A DNA stretch of 38,089 bases from an uncultured Dialister sp. (GCA_900314595.1 OMVW01000012.1:1-38089), one strand, 5' to 3'. Counted from the first letter of the stretch, positions 8,200-16,670 are shown. Translations and numbers: made by a program. The notes: generated by a model from the sequence alone, not told the origin.

Positions 8200-8400
8200 C
8201 CACGAAAAAAGCCACTACTCCCAGGGGGCTCCTATTAATCCTGGGGTAGTGGCTTTTTTCATGCTGGCGTTTTCTTTTTCTTTTCACGGGCCCGTGAATT
8301 TTTAAGCTCGGTCCGTCGCCCTTTCCGCTTTCTCTGAGAATGGCTGCCGTAGCGGAAGTTCGTGGGTGATTTCCCTTGCTCTGCCTATATAGTACAAAAT
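8200..8400 (-). ncRNA. Possible small RNA with strong terminator (unidentified)
   Basis: A minus-strand transcript could start after the promoter-like block at 8381-8416 (shared with the holin upstream region) and end at the hairpin around 8206-8260, giving about 180 nt. Predicted pieces: stem CTTCCGCT/AGCGGAAAG (8351-8358 with 8321-8329), a 16-bp perfect palindrome TTCACGGGCCCGTGAA (8283-8298), and the terminator. No convincing protein is encoded. I could not match it to 6S, SRP, tmRNA or a known riboswitch. It could simply be a repeat remnant. Confidence 0.3.
8204..8262. terminator. Bidirectional terminator hairpin
   Basis: AAAAAAGCCACTACTCCC and GGGGTAGTGGCTTTTTT form a long stem with A-tract and T-tract on either side, so it can terminate transcription on both strands. 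Confidence 0.7.
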
Positions 8401-8681
8401 AGGAATTTTATTTTATTAGATTTTAGTTAAATTTTTAGCGTGCCCATTTATTTTCGAAATTTGTGACAGGAATTGGTCGTACAGGGGTACCATGGAAATC
8501 ACCGTCTTCCGGAGGACCCCTTCCTGCGTTACGCATGAATGACTTGCGTCATTTGTCGTTCTTTCCATAGTCGACCCCCTTTACCCGTTTCGCGGGAGTT
8601 TCCCCCGCAGGGGGACACTGAACTGTGCACCCGGAACTTTTATGCGTCGAAAATCTCATGTCTCTGTCGGAAGGCTTCGTT

Positions 8682-8945
8682 TCAAAGATACTTCAGCTGT
8701 CTTTCCATAGCGCTCATGACGTTTCTTTTGTTCCTGACAAAAGCTGCTTCCAGTTCTTCTGCGTCCGTATATTTTTCTCTTGATTCGTCATTGAGCTTTG
8801 TGAGGAGGAGTTTCATTTCCTCCCGGGCCGTGGCGATACGCCCTTCGGCTACTTTGACGAGGTCAACTCCCTGTCTTTTCATGGCAGCCGCTTTGACGGG
8901 GTACAGGTATTTCCACCGTCTTGCCAGTATTTCCGCATTGTCCAT
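8682..8945 (-). CDS. Small conserved-looking protein of unknown function (paralogue of 34090)
   Basis: 87 residues, unrecognised. Largely helical and charged: a WKYLYP motif near residue 11, GVDLVKVAEGRI near 26-37, a central helix ending LNDESREKYTDAEELE, and a C-terminus RQLKYL. The same skeleton (WKYAYP, GVNMHDYAKRRI, MNDRLRETVSDPEEFE, LKYI) is found in the protein at 34090-34365, so the two are paralogues of one family. Good start: AAGGAGG 8 bases before the ATG. No membrane segment or signal peptide. It stands alone between repeat regions; no operon partner. Confidence 0.75.
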   Translation of the reverse strand: MDNAEILARRWKYLYPVKAAAMKRQGVDLVKVAEGRIATAREEMKLLLTKLNDESREKYTDAEELEAAFVRNKRNVMSAMERQLKYL

Positions 8946-8999
8946 CTGTAAGACCTCCTTTGTCTTTTGTGGAAAGTATAGCAGATGGGTGTGACAGGG

Positions 9000-9324
9000 A
9001 TTGACAGGGTGGAAATATTTTTTTAGTTTTTAGTGGTTAATGGGTAGTGCTCAGGAATGTAATGCTGTCGATTCTTTGAATCGCTTGGCCCTCTCCCTTC
9101 GGGTTTTTCCGAGAGGAGCCTTTTCGCGGATGGTCAGTAGCATTTGTATAAAAAGTTTCGATTTCAAGGACCGGTCACCCCGGCTGTCAGCTCCGCTGAC
9201 GCCTGACCTGGGAAAGACAGGATGAATTTCTTCCGGCCGAAGGCCGGCTATGAAGGACGGGCAGGTGGGGATTAAAAATGGCCGCCCTGTCAATTCGGCG
9301 GCCACTTTCACTTGTCACATACCA
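9000..9324 (-). repeat. Intergenic repeats flanking the 115-residue gene
   Basis: No gene. A degenerate heptad stretch (TTTTTAGTGGTTAATGGG) near 9020-9045, a module shared with 4940-5075 (about 9150-9275, with GGCCGAAGGCC hairpin), and a stem TGGCCGCC 9279-9286 / GGCGGCCA 9297-9304 with a short array at 9305-9327. The sense is minus, so this is the likely terminator of the gene ending at 9325. Confidence 0.65.
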
Positions 9325-9672
9325 TTATGGTTCCACATACATTTCCCACTGTTTTTTCATTTCCGGGAAGAGTTCCATCAATTCTCTCACTGTGGGTTCT
9401 AGTTTGTCCCTGTCTGTCCCGTCGTCCAGGATGGAGAAGGCGGGAATGAGGTATTTCCCGAGGTAATCGAAGATTTCCGCAGGCGGGGTGATGGTCTCTT
9501 CTCCGTGATCCCTGCACCAGTCCATGAGAGCTTTGAGTTCCCTGTAATCGATTTCGATTCCGTCCAGTTCGAGTTCTGTAACCATCTCTTTGAAAAGTTC
9601 CAGTGCTTCCCGGATGACCGTAAAGGTCCCGGGCGGCGGGGTCCATTTGATTTCTTTTGTTTTCTCGTCCAT
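9325..9672 (-). CDS. Hypothetical protein, 115 residues
   Basis: I do not recognise this protein. It is acidic and probably mostly helical (ELFKEMVTELELDGIEIDYRELKALMDW, later TVRELMELFPEMKKQWEMY), without membrane segments, cysteines in pairs or known catalytic motifs. The start chosen is the ATG at 9670-9672 because GGGAGG lies 7 bases upstream; the open frame extends further but without a ribosome binding site. It is a single gene between repeats. Two AGTATACT-centred palindromes lie 115-180 bp upstream. Confidence 0.7.
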   Translation of the reverse strand: MDEKTKEIKWTPPPGTFTVIREALELFKEMVTELELDGIEIDYRELKALMDWCRDHGEETITPPAEIFDYLGKYLIPAFSILDDGTDRDKLEPTVRELMELFPEMKKQWEMYVEP

Positions 9673-9785
9673 AATATTCCTCCCTGGGAAATATTGTAGC
9701 ATAGATGGAAGAGGGTTGTCAGTCATCAGTGATTGGCACTTCATCCGGAAACCCTTCTTTTACGAGTACCCTGCCTGAATATAAA

Positions 9786-9849
9786 AAAAGTTTTATCAGT
9801 ATACTGGTAAAACTTTTGATTTTTTTGAGTTTTCTTAGTATACTGAGAA
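9786..9849. promoter_or_regulatory. Two palindromes sharing an AGTATACT core
   Basis: Palindrome 1 spans 9786-9817 (AAAAGTTTTA..CAGTATACTG..TAAAACTTTT, nearly perfect over 32 bp). Palindrome 2 spans 9832-9849 (TTCTTAGTATACTGAGAA). Centres are 39 bp apart. They lie upstream of the minus-strand gene at 9672. Either paired operators or, for the first, a terminator with A and T tracts. Confidence 0.4.
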
Positions 9850-10188
9850 TTTTTATTTCCCGGAGGTACTTACAGGAATTCTTATTGCCCGGAATCGTTG
9901 GGAGATACTTTTTCTTTTTATCCCAATTTCGACTTCAACCGATAGTACCCCTGCCTCACCTCATTTGACTGTACCCCTGACCAGGAGGGTAGTTCGTCTT
10001 GTATGAGATTTTCAATATCGCCTGTGCACAGTCCCCATATATACTTGTCGCTGCACCAGCAGTGACACCTTCCCGATTGCCCCGATCGCCCCGATTCAAA
10101 AGCTGCCAACGGATAGAGTTTAATATAAAATGGCCGCCCTGCAAATTCGGCGCCGCACCTTCACTTACCACTTATCACTTTTCCCAAT
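9850..10188 (-). repeat. Intergenic repeats downstream of the first flavodoxin gene
   Basis: No gene. Two array-plus-hairpin elements: stem GTCGCTGC 10047-10054 / GCAGTGAC 10059-10066 with three 9-bp units at 10071-10098, and an imperfect stem at about 10131-10156 with 7-bp units (CACTTAC, CACTTAT) at 10161-10183. Confidence 0.7.
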
Positions 10189-10226
10189 ATAAAAGACAGG
10201 CTGCACGTATTTCAGCCTGTCTTTCT
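10189..10226 (-). terminator. Terminator after the flavodoxin gene
   Basis: Stem AAAGACAGGCTG / CAGCCTGTCTTT (10192-10203 with about 10213-10224); on the minus strand it is followed by TTTATATTG. It lies 13 bp after the flavodoxin stop. Confidence 0.75.
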
Positions 10227-10238
10227 TACTATAGTGAA

Positions 10239-10655
10239 TCACAATTTTGCAATTTTCTTCGCATAAATCGCTGCGTCCAGTTTGTCTTTATTGTCGGGAT
10301 GACCGGAGTAGACGAAGAAGAATTTCCCTTTGCAGTGGAAGGTACGGGTATCCATGGGAATGCCTTTTGAGGCAAGAAGATTGCGGACTTCTTTGTCTCT
10401 TCCATCAGGATTCAGGACGGAAGTGCAGAAGAAGGCGACTTTGCCTACTTTTTCCTTGTCCAGAGACTGAATGAATTCTTTCACATGGGCATCGATGTGT
10501 CCTGCGTAGACGCCGCTTCCCAGGAAGAGGAGGTCTACTTTCTTTTCGATGGGCACAGAGGTGAGTTCTGCTTTTTCACGAAGCTCCCGGGCAATGGCTT
10601 TCGCAATGGTTTCGGTAGAGCCTCCGCGGGAGAAATAACGGACTGCGGTTTTCAA
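10239..10655 (-). CDS. Flavodoxin-like protein
   Basis: 138 residues. Flavodoxin fold: first strand followed by the FMN-phosphate loop SRGGSTETIAKAIA (about 9-22), strand LLFLGSGVYAGHIDAHVKEFI (about 43-63), strand KVAFFCTSVL (about 72-81). Binds FMN non-covalently; probably an electron carrier or an FMN-dependent quinone/flavin reductase-like protein in the cytoplasm. The glycine-rich phosphate loop departs from the classic TGNT form. Start is TTG at 10653-10655 with GAAGG 8 bases upstream; no suitable ATG exists near the expected N-terminus. It is monocistronic. A second, unrelated-looking flavodoxin is at 21707. Confidence 0.8.
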   Translation of the reverse strand: MKTAVRYFSRGGSTETIAKAIARELREKAELTSVPIEKKVDLLFLGSGVYAGHIDAHVKEFIQSLDKEKVGKVAFFCTSVLNPDGRDKEVRNLLASKGIPMDTRTFHCKGKFFFVYSGHPDNKDKLDAAIYAKKIAKL

Positions 10656-10914
10656 TGGATTTGCCTTCTTTCGATTGGTATCAATTCCGATGAAGATGGG
10701 TTGATAAAAGTGATAAGTGTGAAGTGGTAAGTGATACGTGGATGTGGCGCCTTTGAAATCTGGAAGGTGCCTTTTTTAATTGATTCGCAGGAAAGTTCAG
10801 TGTCTACTGGAATGCTGAAGGCTTGATCCCCATATAAATCTCTGCGGCGCTATCTGATTTTTGCGCCGCACCTTCACTTACCACTTATCACTTACCACTA
10901 CTTCTTATTAACCA
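10656..10914. repeat. Two opposed array-plus-hairpin elements between folA and the flavodoxin
   Basis: Plus-sense copy: 7-bp array 10706-10744 (AGTGATA/AGTGGTA), stem in 10745-10772, then TTTTTT. Minus-sense copy immediately after folA: array 10874-10905 (CACTTAC units on plus), stem TGCGGCGC 10843-10850 / GCGCCGCA 10863-10870. In folA sense the array starts within 10 bases of the stop codon. Confidence 0.8.
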
Positions 10915-11391
10915 CTATTTCCTCTTCAGCACGACAAAGTCATGGGGAATGGGCCCGGTGCCTGGGGTTCTGGATATTTCTTTCCATTCTGTCATGTCGA
11001 TTTCGGGGAAATAGGCATCTCCGTCAGGAAATTCTTTATGAACGTCGGTTAAATAGATGGTATCTGCCAGGGGAAGGGTCTGCCGGTAGAACCGGGCTCC
11101 GCCGATGATGAAGTTTTCTCCTTCCGGCAGGGATTTCAGGAGGTCATCCAGTGTGTGGAAGAGGAGGACTCCTTCCGGTACTTTGTAGTCTTTATTTCCT
11201 GTGAGCACGTAGTGGGTGCGTCCGGGGAGGACTTTCGGAAGGCTTTCGAAGGTTTTGCGGCCCATGAGGATGGGATGTCCCATGGTCAGGGATTTGAATC
11301 GTTTCATATCGTCGGAAATATGCCAGAGGAGGGTATTCTGTTTCCCTATGACGTTTTTTTCTGCTTTCGCTACGATGATGGAAAGGCTCAT
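10915..11391 (-). CDS. folA: Dihydrofolate reductase
   Basis: 158 residues, the usual length for chromosomal DHFR. Reduces dihydrofolate to tetrahydrofolate with NADPH, regenerating the folate oxidised by thymidylate synthase. Motifs: SIIVAKAEKNVIGKQN at the N-terminus, LLWHISDDMKRFK with the catalytic Asp28, GHPILMGRKTFESLP (NADPH binding), and FIIGGARFYRQTLPLADTIYLT. The usual Pro of the LPW motif is Leu22, and the usual Pro before the acidic residue is Ser26; both sit beside the substrate pocket. The start overlaps the thyA stop by 4 bp, so it is the second gene of a thyA-folA operon. Confidence 0.97.
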   Translation of the reverse strand: MSLSIIVAKAEKNVIGKQNTLLWHISDDMKRFKSLTMGHPILMGRKTFESLPKVLPGRTHYVLTGNKDYKVPEGVLLFHTLDDLLKSLPEGENFIIGGARFYRQTLPLADTIYLTDVHKEFPDGDAYFPEIDMTEWKEISRTPGTGPIPHDFVVLKRK

Positions 11392-12182
11392 ACGGATACC
11401 TCCATGGCGATTTTTTCATGGTGTTTATAGTCGTCAAGCCGGATGTCTTCGGGTCTGAAATCGTAGAAGTTCTTAATATCCGGGTTGAGGATGAGCTTCG
11501 GTGCGTCGTAGGCTTCGGGAAGTCTTGCCAGCTGGGTCTTCAGGGCTTCCACATGGTTTTCATAAATATGGGCATTATTGATCACATGGGTAAAGAGACC
11601 GGGGCGCAGGCCGGAAACCTGGGCGATCATGTGGATGAGGGCTGCGTACTGGGTCATATTGAAAGGTACGCCCAGGCCCATGTCTCCGCTTCGCTGGACG
11701 AGCATGCAGTTCAGCCGTCCGTCGTCGGATACGTCCCACATGGTGAGGAAGGCACAGGGGTAGAGGGCCATATCCGGCAGGTCCTGCACGTTCCAGAGGT
11801 CCACCACCATCCGCCGGCTCTGGGGATCGGTTTTCAGAGTTTTCAGGAGGGTATCCACCTGGTGGTATTTTCCAAGCTGGTAGCCGTAGGCTTTGCCGAT
11901 GGTTCCGTCGGGGCGCATCCATTCGTCCCATACGTGGCAGTTCCACCGCTGGAGGAGGTGGACGTCATTGGACTGTTTCTGCCAGATCCAGAGGATTTCT
12001 TTCACGCTTGTCTTGAAGGCCACGAATTTCGTAGTGAGGATGGGAAATTCTTTTTCCAGATCGAACTGCATGATCTGGTGGGGCAGTTTGTAGGCGGGCA
12101 TTCCGGTCCTGTTCTGTCCCAGGGCGCCTTTTTCAAGGATGTTCTTTACGATTCCAAGGTATTCTTTGTCTGCAAGGCTCAA
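11388..12182 (-). CDS. thyA: Thymidylate synthase
   Basis: 264 residues, identical in length to E. coli ThyA. Methylates dUMP to dTMP using methylene-tetrahydrofolate, which becomes dihydrofolate and is recycled by the next gene, folA. Landmarks: QNRTGMPAYKLPHQIMQFDL, DEWMRPDGTIGKAYGYQL, catalytic Cys143 in ALYPCAFL, QRSGDMGLGVPFNMTQYA, and HIYENHVEALKTQL. The start is TTG at 12180-12182 with AGGAGG 7 bases upstream; no ATG is available in a suitable position. The 60 bp upstream are very AT-rich with several TATAAT-like boxes, so a promoter is there but I cannot fix it. 4-bp overlap with folA. Confidence 0.98.
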   Translation of the reverse strand: MSLADKEYLGIVKNILEKGALGQNRTGMPAYKLPHQIMQFDLEKEFPILTTKFVAFKTSVKEILWIWQKQSNDVHLLQRWNCHVWDEWMRPDGTIGKAYGYQLGKYHQVDTLLKTLKTDPQSRRMVVDLWNVQDLPDMALYPCAFLTMWDVSDDGRLNCMLVQRSGDMGLGVPFNMTQYAALIHMIAQVSGLRPGLFTHVINNAHIYENHVEALKTQLARLPEAYDAPKLILNPDIKNFYDFRPEDIRLDDYKHHEKIAMEVSV

Positions 12183-12239
12183 TTGGGTTCCTCCTTTTAT
12201 TACTATTATATTATTTACTTATATTATATATAAAGTGAG

Positions 12240-13079
12240 CCGGCTTTGTCAGTCGAAGTTAATGGTTAATAGGTTTTAGTTTTTAGTGTTTAATGGTTAG
12301 TACGGTACGCAGGGAGCTTTAGAGTCAGCCGGCATTCTTATGATGGACAGCCCCCTTCACCCGCTGCGCGGGAGCTTTTTGTATACCTTTTTGCACATTT
12401 TCGACTTGTACAGGTAGTACAACCCACCCGACCTCGCTTCGCTCGGCCACCCTCCCAGCCTCTGCATGACTCTCACTGCGATTTGTGTGTCGTTCGGCTA
12501 TGCCTCTCTCCTTCAAATCGCGTTCGAGAGCAAAACTTGGGAGGGCTTTAACGGTAACGACTTGTACGATTATTGTCGAAAGTACAATTTCCTTCAGGTT
12601 TGAGGCAGTTGTCCCGACTGCCGATAAAACACCTATCCGCCCTTCGGGCACCTTCCCATCCAGGGAAGGTGGTGAACTGTAGCATGCTTAGCCGTATCTT
12701 CAGACCTGTGTTTACCGATAGTGCAGGATTTACCATTTTCTGCCCTTTCAGTCTGACGCAGCCCACCAGGCCCCCCGAGTCCGGGGGCAGCCGAACGAAG
12801 TGAGGCAGGGGGATGTACTATCGTACATGTCGAAAGTGAGCTAAGTGGAAAGCATGACTCCCCGAGGAGAAGCCTTACCGCGGGACTTTTGAGGCAATCA
12901 TCCTGGAAATATTTCGTCAATTAGTCTCACATGTGCGGAAAAAGCTTTATATATCTCTGCGACGCTTCTTTTCTGTTGCACCACACTTTCCCGAGTCTCC
13001 CGATATCCCCGAGACTCCCGATTTCCCCGATTCAAAAGTTGTCCGATATGAAAGTCCGCCAGGGAAATCAAAGTTGATA
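12240..13079. repeat. Long composite repeat region between thyA and recQ
   Basis: No gene. Contents in order: a plus-strand heptad-like stretch rich in TTAATGG/TTTTTAG (about 12257-12300); the CACCCGCTGCGCGGGAGC module (about 12355); the CCCACCCGACCTCGCTTCGCTCGGCCACCC / TTGGGAGGGC module (about 12424-12550); the ACCTATCCGCCCTTCGGGCACC and CTTCCCATCCAGGGAAGG hairpins (about 12630-12670); a large CCCCCCGAGTCCGGGGG hairpin (about 12770-12790); and near recQ a 9-bp array at 12988-13030 (CCCGAnnnn) with a decayed stem before it. Confidence 0.7.
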
Positions 13080-15341
13080 TCAAGAAATGTTTTTATACAC
13101 ATTCATTGCTTTCCTGAATTCCGCCGCATCGGCTGCATCCATACTGGTGAGGACTGTCTCGTCACCCTGTGAGAGGCGCCGGAGGTTTTCTTCAGAGAGG
13201 ATGGCCGGTTCGGTTGTTTTGTGATGGAGGGCGAGCCGTTTCCTCACGCTTTTGAGGAAGAGGTAGGCAGCGGTGGATTTAAAATCTTTAGAGGTAGGCG
13301 GGAGGGGCGGTTTTTCTCCTGCGATCAGGTCCAGAAAGGGTTCACCGTATTTTTCCGCATGATTTCCTATGCCTTCGAATGTTTTCAGCTCTCTCATGGT
13401 GGTGGGCTGTTTTTGGGCCATCTGCCGGATGATTTTATCGGTGAAGATGGCACGGGGTACGGTATCATTGGCTTTGGCCAGGTCCTGCCGGAGGTCCAGG
13501 AGTTTTTCCTCGAGGGTCTGTTTCTTTTCACCCGTCTCTGCGGTTTCTTCATTGAGAAGGGCGAGGAACCGCTTACCGTATTTTTCCAGTTTGAAAGCGC
13601 CTACGCCGTGAACGGCAGCCATTTCTTCTTTTGTCCGCGGATGGAGGGCTGCCATATCTTCCAGTGTTGCATCAGTGAAAACCACAAAGGGCGGTACGGA
13701 TTCTTCCCTGGCGATTGTCTTGCGGAGGTCCCGGAGTTTTTCGAAGAGGGTGCCCCGTTTGCCGGAAGTCCGGTCGATTTTGCGGGAGACTGCCGCATCG
13801 GCCATGATGTCTTCTGCCCCGAAGGCAAGGCCCATGACTCTGGCTCTTCCCTCCAGAACTTCTCTGGCTTTGTCGGTAAGTTTCAGCACCGCATAGGGCT
13901 CTCCTTCCCGCCGGAGATATCCGTCGGCGATGAAATTATTGATAATGCTCCTGATGTGGGCTGCTTTTTCAAAGGAAAGTTTCCCGAAGGTGGGGCATTT
14001 GTCCAGTTTTTTGGAAATAATATTCTTCGAGCGGCTGCCGTGAAGGACATCAGCCACGGCAGAAGCGCCGAAGTGCTCGTGGAGGGAATCGATCGTCCGG
14101 AAGATGAGGCTCGCCGGATCGGTGATATCCACTTTTCCTTCCTGGCTTTCGCAGTTACCGCAGTGGCCACAGGGTTCTTTCACTTCCTCCCCGAAATAGG
14201 CGAGGATGAAATTTCTGAGGCAGGAGGTGGTCTGGCAGTAGTCTACCATGGCATTTAACCGCTGGTAGTCCAGTTTTTTTATTTCATCATCCTGATTTCC
14301 CTGTTCGATGAGGTATTTCTGGATCCGTACATCCTGTCCGCTGTAGAGGAGGATACATTCGGCCTTCGCTCCGTCGCGGCCTGCGCGGCCGGCTTCCTGG
14401 TAGTAAGCTTCGAGGCTCTTTGGCATCTGGTAGTGAATGACGTATCGCACGTTACTCTTGTCAATGCCCATACCGAAAGCATTGGTAGCCACCATGACCG
14501 TCAGATTATCGAAGGAGAAGTCTTCCTGCATTTTCCGCCGGTCTTCGTCTTCCATTCCTGCATGGTAGCGGCCGGCCCGTATGCCTTTGGAAGTGAGCAT
14601 TTCGTAAATATTTTCCACTGCCTTTCTCGTAGCGCAGTAGATGATGCCCGATTCTTTTTTGTGATTTTTCACATAGCGGAGGATGAAATTGTCCCTTTTC
14701 GCCCCTTCAATGACCCGGAAGGAGAGATTCGGCCGGTCGAGCCCTGTGCGGAAGACCCGGGCACGCTGAAGACCCAGACTTTCCTTCATATCCCGCTCCA
14801 CGATGGGTGTGGCTGTGGCGGTGAAAGCGGTAACGATGGGACGCCTCGGCAGGGAATCGATGAAGGTTTTTATTTTCCTGTAGGACGGCCGGAAGTCGTG
14901 TCCCCACTGGGAAACGCAATGGGCTTCATCGATGACGATCATGGAAATAGGACACAGGGCAAGGCACCTTGTGAAGTAGGAAGGTTCCAGTTTTTCCGGA
15001 GCCATGTAGAGGAGCTTCGTTTTTCCCCGCCATAGGTCCCGCAGGCGTTCGATGGATTCTTCATAGGGAATGGTGGAATTCACAAAGGACGCAGGAATCC
15101 CCTGCTCCGTCAGTCCTTCCACCTGGTCTTTCATGAGGGAAATGAGGGGAGAAATAATAATCGTCCCGTAAGGGAAAAGGAGGGCCGGAATCTGGAAACA
15201 CACGGACTTTCCTGCGCCGGTAGGCATGATGGCCATCACGTCTTCTCCCCGGCCGATGGCATCGATCACCTCCTGCTGCTTCGGGCGGAACGAATCGTAG
15301 CCGAAGTACTCCTTCAATATCCCAAGGGGCGTCAGATTCAT
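13080..15341 (-). CDS. recQ: ATP-dependent DNA helicase RecQ
   Basis: 753 residues. 3'-5' superfamily 2 helicase for recombination and fork repair. Walker A MPTGAGKS (39-46), DEAH box 138-141 in VIDEAHCVSQWGHDFRP, motif IV-VI region ending QEAGRAGRDG (about 315-324). The RecQ zinc site has the exact 17-3-3 spacing of E. coli: Cys374, Cys391, Cys394, Cys397. A winged helix follows, then two clear HRDC domains (about 505-575 and 590-660), each with a TDATLEDMA/TDKIIRQMA core. The last 70 residues (SVRKRLALHHKTTEPAILSEENLRRL) look like a third HRDC. Start at the ATG with AAAGGAGGG 5 bases upstream; an earlier in-frame ATG at 15369-15371 lacks a good site. Confidence 0.96.
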   Translation of the reverse strand: MNLTPLGILKEYFGYDSFRPKQQEVIDAIGRGEDVMAIMPTGAGKSVCFQIPALLFPYGTIIISPLISLMKDQVEGLTEQGIPASFVNSTIPYEESIERLRDLWRGKTKLLYMAPEKLEPSYFTRCLALCPISMIVIDEAHCVSQWGHDFRPSYRKIKTFIDSLPRRPIVTAFTATATPIVERDMKESLGLQRARVFRTGLDRPNLSFRVIEGAKRDNFILRYVKNHKKESGIIYCATRKAVENIYEMLTSKGIRAGRYHAGMEDEDRRKMQEDFSFDNLTVMVATNAFGMGIDKSNVRYVIHYQMPKSLEAYYQEAGRAGRDGAKAECILLYSGQDVRIQKYLIEQGNQDDEIKKLDYQRLNAMVDYCQTTSCLRNFILAYFGEEVKEPCGHCGNCESQEGKVDITDPASLIFRTIDSLHEHFGASAVADVLHGSRSKNIISKKLDKCPTFGKLSFEKAAHIRSIINNFIADGYLRREGEPYAVLKLTDKAREVLEGRARVMGLAFGAEDIMADAAVSRKIDRTSGKRGTLFEKLRDLRKTIAREESVPPFVVFTDATLEDMAALHPRTKEEMAAVHGVGAFKLEKYGKRFLALLNEETAETGEKKQTLEEKLLDLRQDLAKANDTVPRAIFTDKIIRQMAQKQPTTMRELKTFEGIGNHAEKYGEPFLDLIAGEKPPLPPTSKDFKSTAAYLFLKSVRKRLALHHKTTEPAILSEENLRRLSQGDETVLTSMDAADAAEFRKAMNVYKNIS

Positions 15342-15399
15342 GGTTTCCCTCCTTTCCTTCATAAATTTCACCAGTGTATCAGTAATATTATATCATTTC

Positions 15400-15635
15400 T
15401 ATATATAAGTGATTAGCAGTTAGTGGCAGAAGGCAGCCCGGGTGCAGGTCAGCCGCATATGTGAGGAAATACGGATTACAAGTCTGCCTTGCAGGGGTAT
15501 GCACAAATTTGCCTTCAATATAAAATCTGGCACTTTTATAATTTCAAAGCGCCACCTTCCCGATCATCCCGATTGCCCCGATTCAAAGGTTTTCGAAGAT
15601 GAAAGTTCGCCATTTCAAAGAAAGCCATACAAACA
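15400..15635 (-). repeat. Intergenic repeat downstream of the LysR gene
   Basis: One array-plus-hairpin element, sense minus: three to four 9-bp units at 15556-15588 (CCCGATnnn, then ATTCAAAGG) and a decayed stem (about 15524-15552). The following GTTTTCGAAGATGAAAGTTCGCC is the tail also seen at 21608 and 29915. A short heptad remnant (AGTGATTAGCAGTTAGTGG) lies at 15407-15426. Confidence 0.65.
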
Positions 15636-16508
15636 TCAGATCATTTCTTCTACCAGGGAAATGAAGTATTTCATGGCGGGTGACAGTCTTTTGTGGGAAT
15701 GATAGCTGCACATGACGCCGATGGTCGCAGGCGAAAGGTCTGTATCCAGGCGGAGGAGTTCTCCTTTTTCTATTTCCTTTTTCACCGCAAAGTCCGGCAG
15801 GGCAGACACGCCCAGGCCCAGCTTCACGCATTGAAGGATGGCAGTGATGGAGCCCAGGACCATATTTCCGGCGAAGGAAATATGTCTTTCCTTCAGCGCA
15901 TTTTCCAGAGATGCCCTGTAGATGCCGTCGGTCTCGATATCGATCACGCTGAATGGCTTTTTCTGATCCGGCGTGCGAAAGTCCCGGTCCTTTTCGCTCA
16001 TATCCGGCGAGCCGAAGGGAGTGAGAGGATATTCGGCCAGTTTCCGTTCGGTGATATTGGGATCCGGCTTTCCTACGTCGTAGTGAAAGGCCAGGTCCGT
16101 CCCGCCATTCAGGATGATCCGGTTCATGTGGTAGCAGGATTCGGTCTGAATCTGGAGGTCTATTTCCGGCATTTTTTCGCGAAATGTCGCAATTACCGGC
16201 TGGAGGCGGTAGATGAGAAGGCTTTCAGGCACCGTAATACGCAGTTTCCTCACTTCTTTCCGGCTGCAGATGAGTATCTGCCGGTAATTGGCAAGGACCT
16301 GCTCCACATAGGGCATGATGCGGCTTCCTTCGTCGGTGAGGACCATTTTCTTTCCAATCTGCTCGAAAAGCTTGATGCCGAATTCTTTCTCCAGCTGCTG
16401 TACCTGTACGGTCACCGTGGAGCGGGTGTAATTCAGCTTCTCCGCAGCCTTTGCGAAAGAACCGCAGCGATTGATTTCTTCCAGCGTTTCCAGATAGCGG
16501 ATGTCCAT
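15636..16508 (-). CDS. LysR-family transcriptional regulator
   Basis: 290 residues. N-terminal winged helix-turn-helix (about 1-60: MDIRYLETLEEINRCGSFAKAAEKLNYTRSTVTVQVQQLE pattern) and a C-terminal two-lobe effector-binding domain (about 88-285), standard LysR length. The start is set by GGGAGG 6 bases before the ATG at 16506-16508; the frame extends upstream without a site. It is divergent from the PhzF-family gene, and an inverted repeat overlapping that gene's -35 box is the likely operator, so it probably controls its neighbour and itself. The effector is unknown. Confidence 0.92.
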   Translation of the reverse strand: MDIRYLETLEEINRCGSFAKAAEKLNYTRSTVTVQVQQLEKEFGIKLFEQIGKKMVLTDEGSRIMPYVEQVLANYRQILICSRKEVRKLRITVPESLLIYRLQPVIATFREKMPEIDLQIQTESCYHMNRIILNGGTDLAFHYDVGKPDPNITERKLAEYPLTPFGSPDMSEKDRDFRTPDQKKPFSVIDIETDGIYRASLENALKERHISFAGNMVLGSITAILQCVKLGLGVSALPDFAVKKEIEKGELLRLDTDLSPATIGVMCSYHSHKRLSPAMKYFISLVEEMI

Positions 16509-16524
16509 ATTGACCTCCCAAATC

Positions 16525-16640
16525 AAGTGGTAAGTGAAGGTGGGGGCAAAAAATCAGGAAGCCCGCGGATTTATAAATCCGCCGCACAGGCGGCGCACCC
16601 TCCCGGGTCAAGGACCACGGATTACGATTACGTAAAGTGT
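16525..16640 (+). repeat. Decayed array-plus-hairpin element in the LysR leader
   Basis: Plus-sense heptads (AAGTGGTAAGTGAAGG, 16525-16540) and an imperfect stem GGGGGC / GCCCGC (16542-16566), lying directly upstream of the LysR ribosome binding site. Nearby are GGATTTATAAATCC, GCCGCACAGGCGGC and a short GGACCACGGATTACG array (about 16612-16630). Confidence 0.5.
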
Positions 16641-16670
16641 AATGAAATCAAAGTGATCTATTGTTCAAAA

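Noticed and set aside
13221..14258. 345-codon open frame antisense to recQ
   Set aside because: Mirror frame of a gene with unmistakable RecQ motifs; no start signal.
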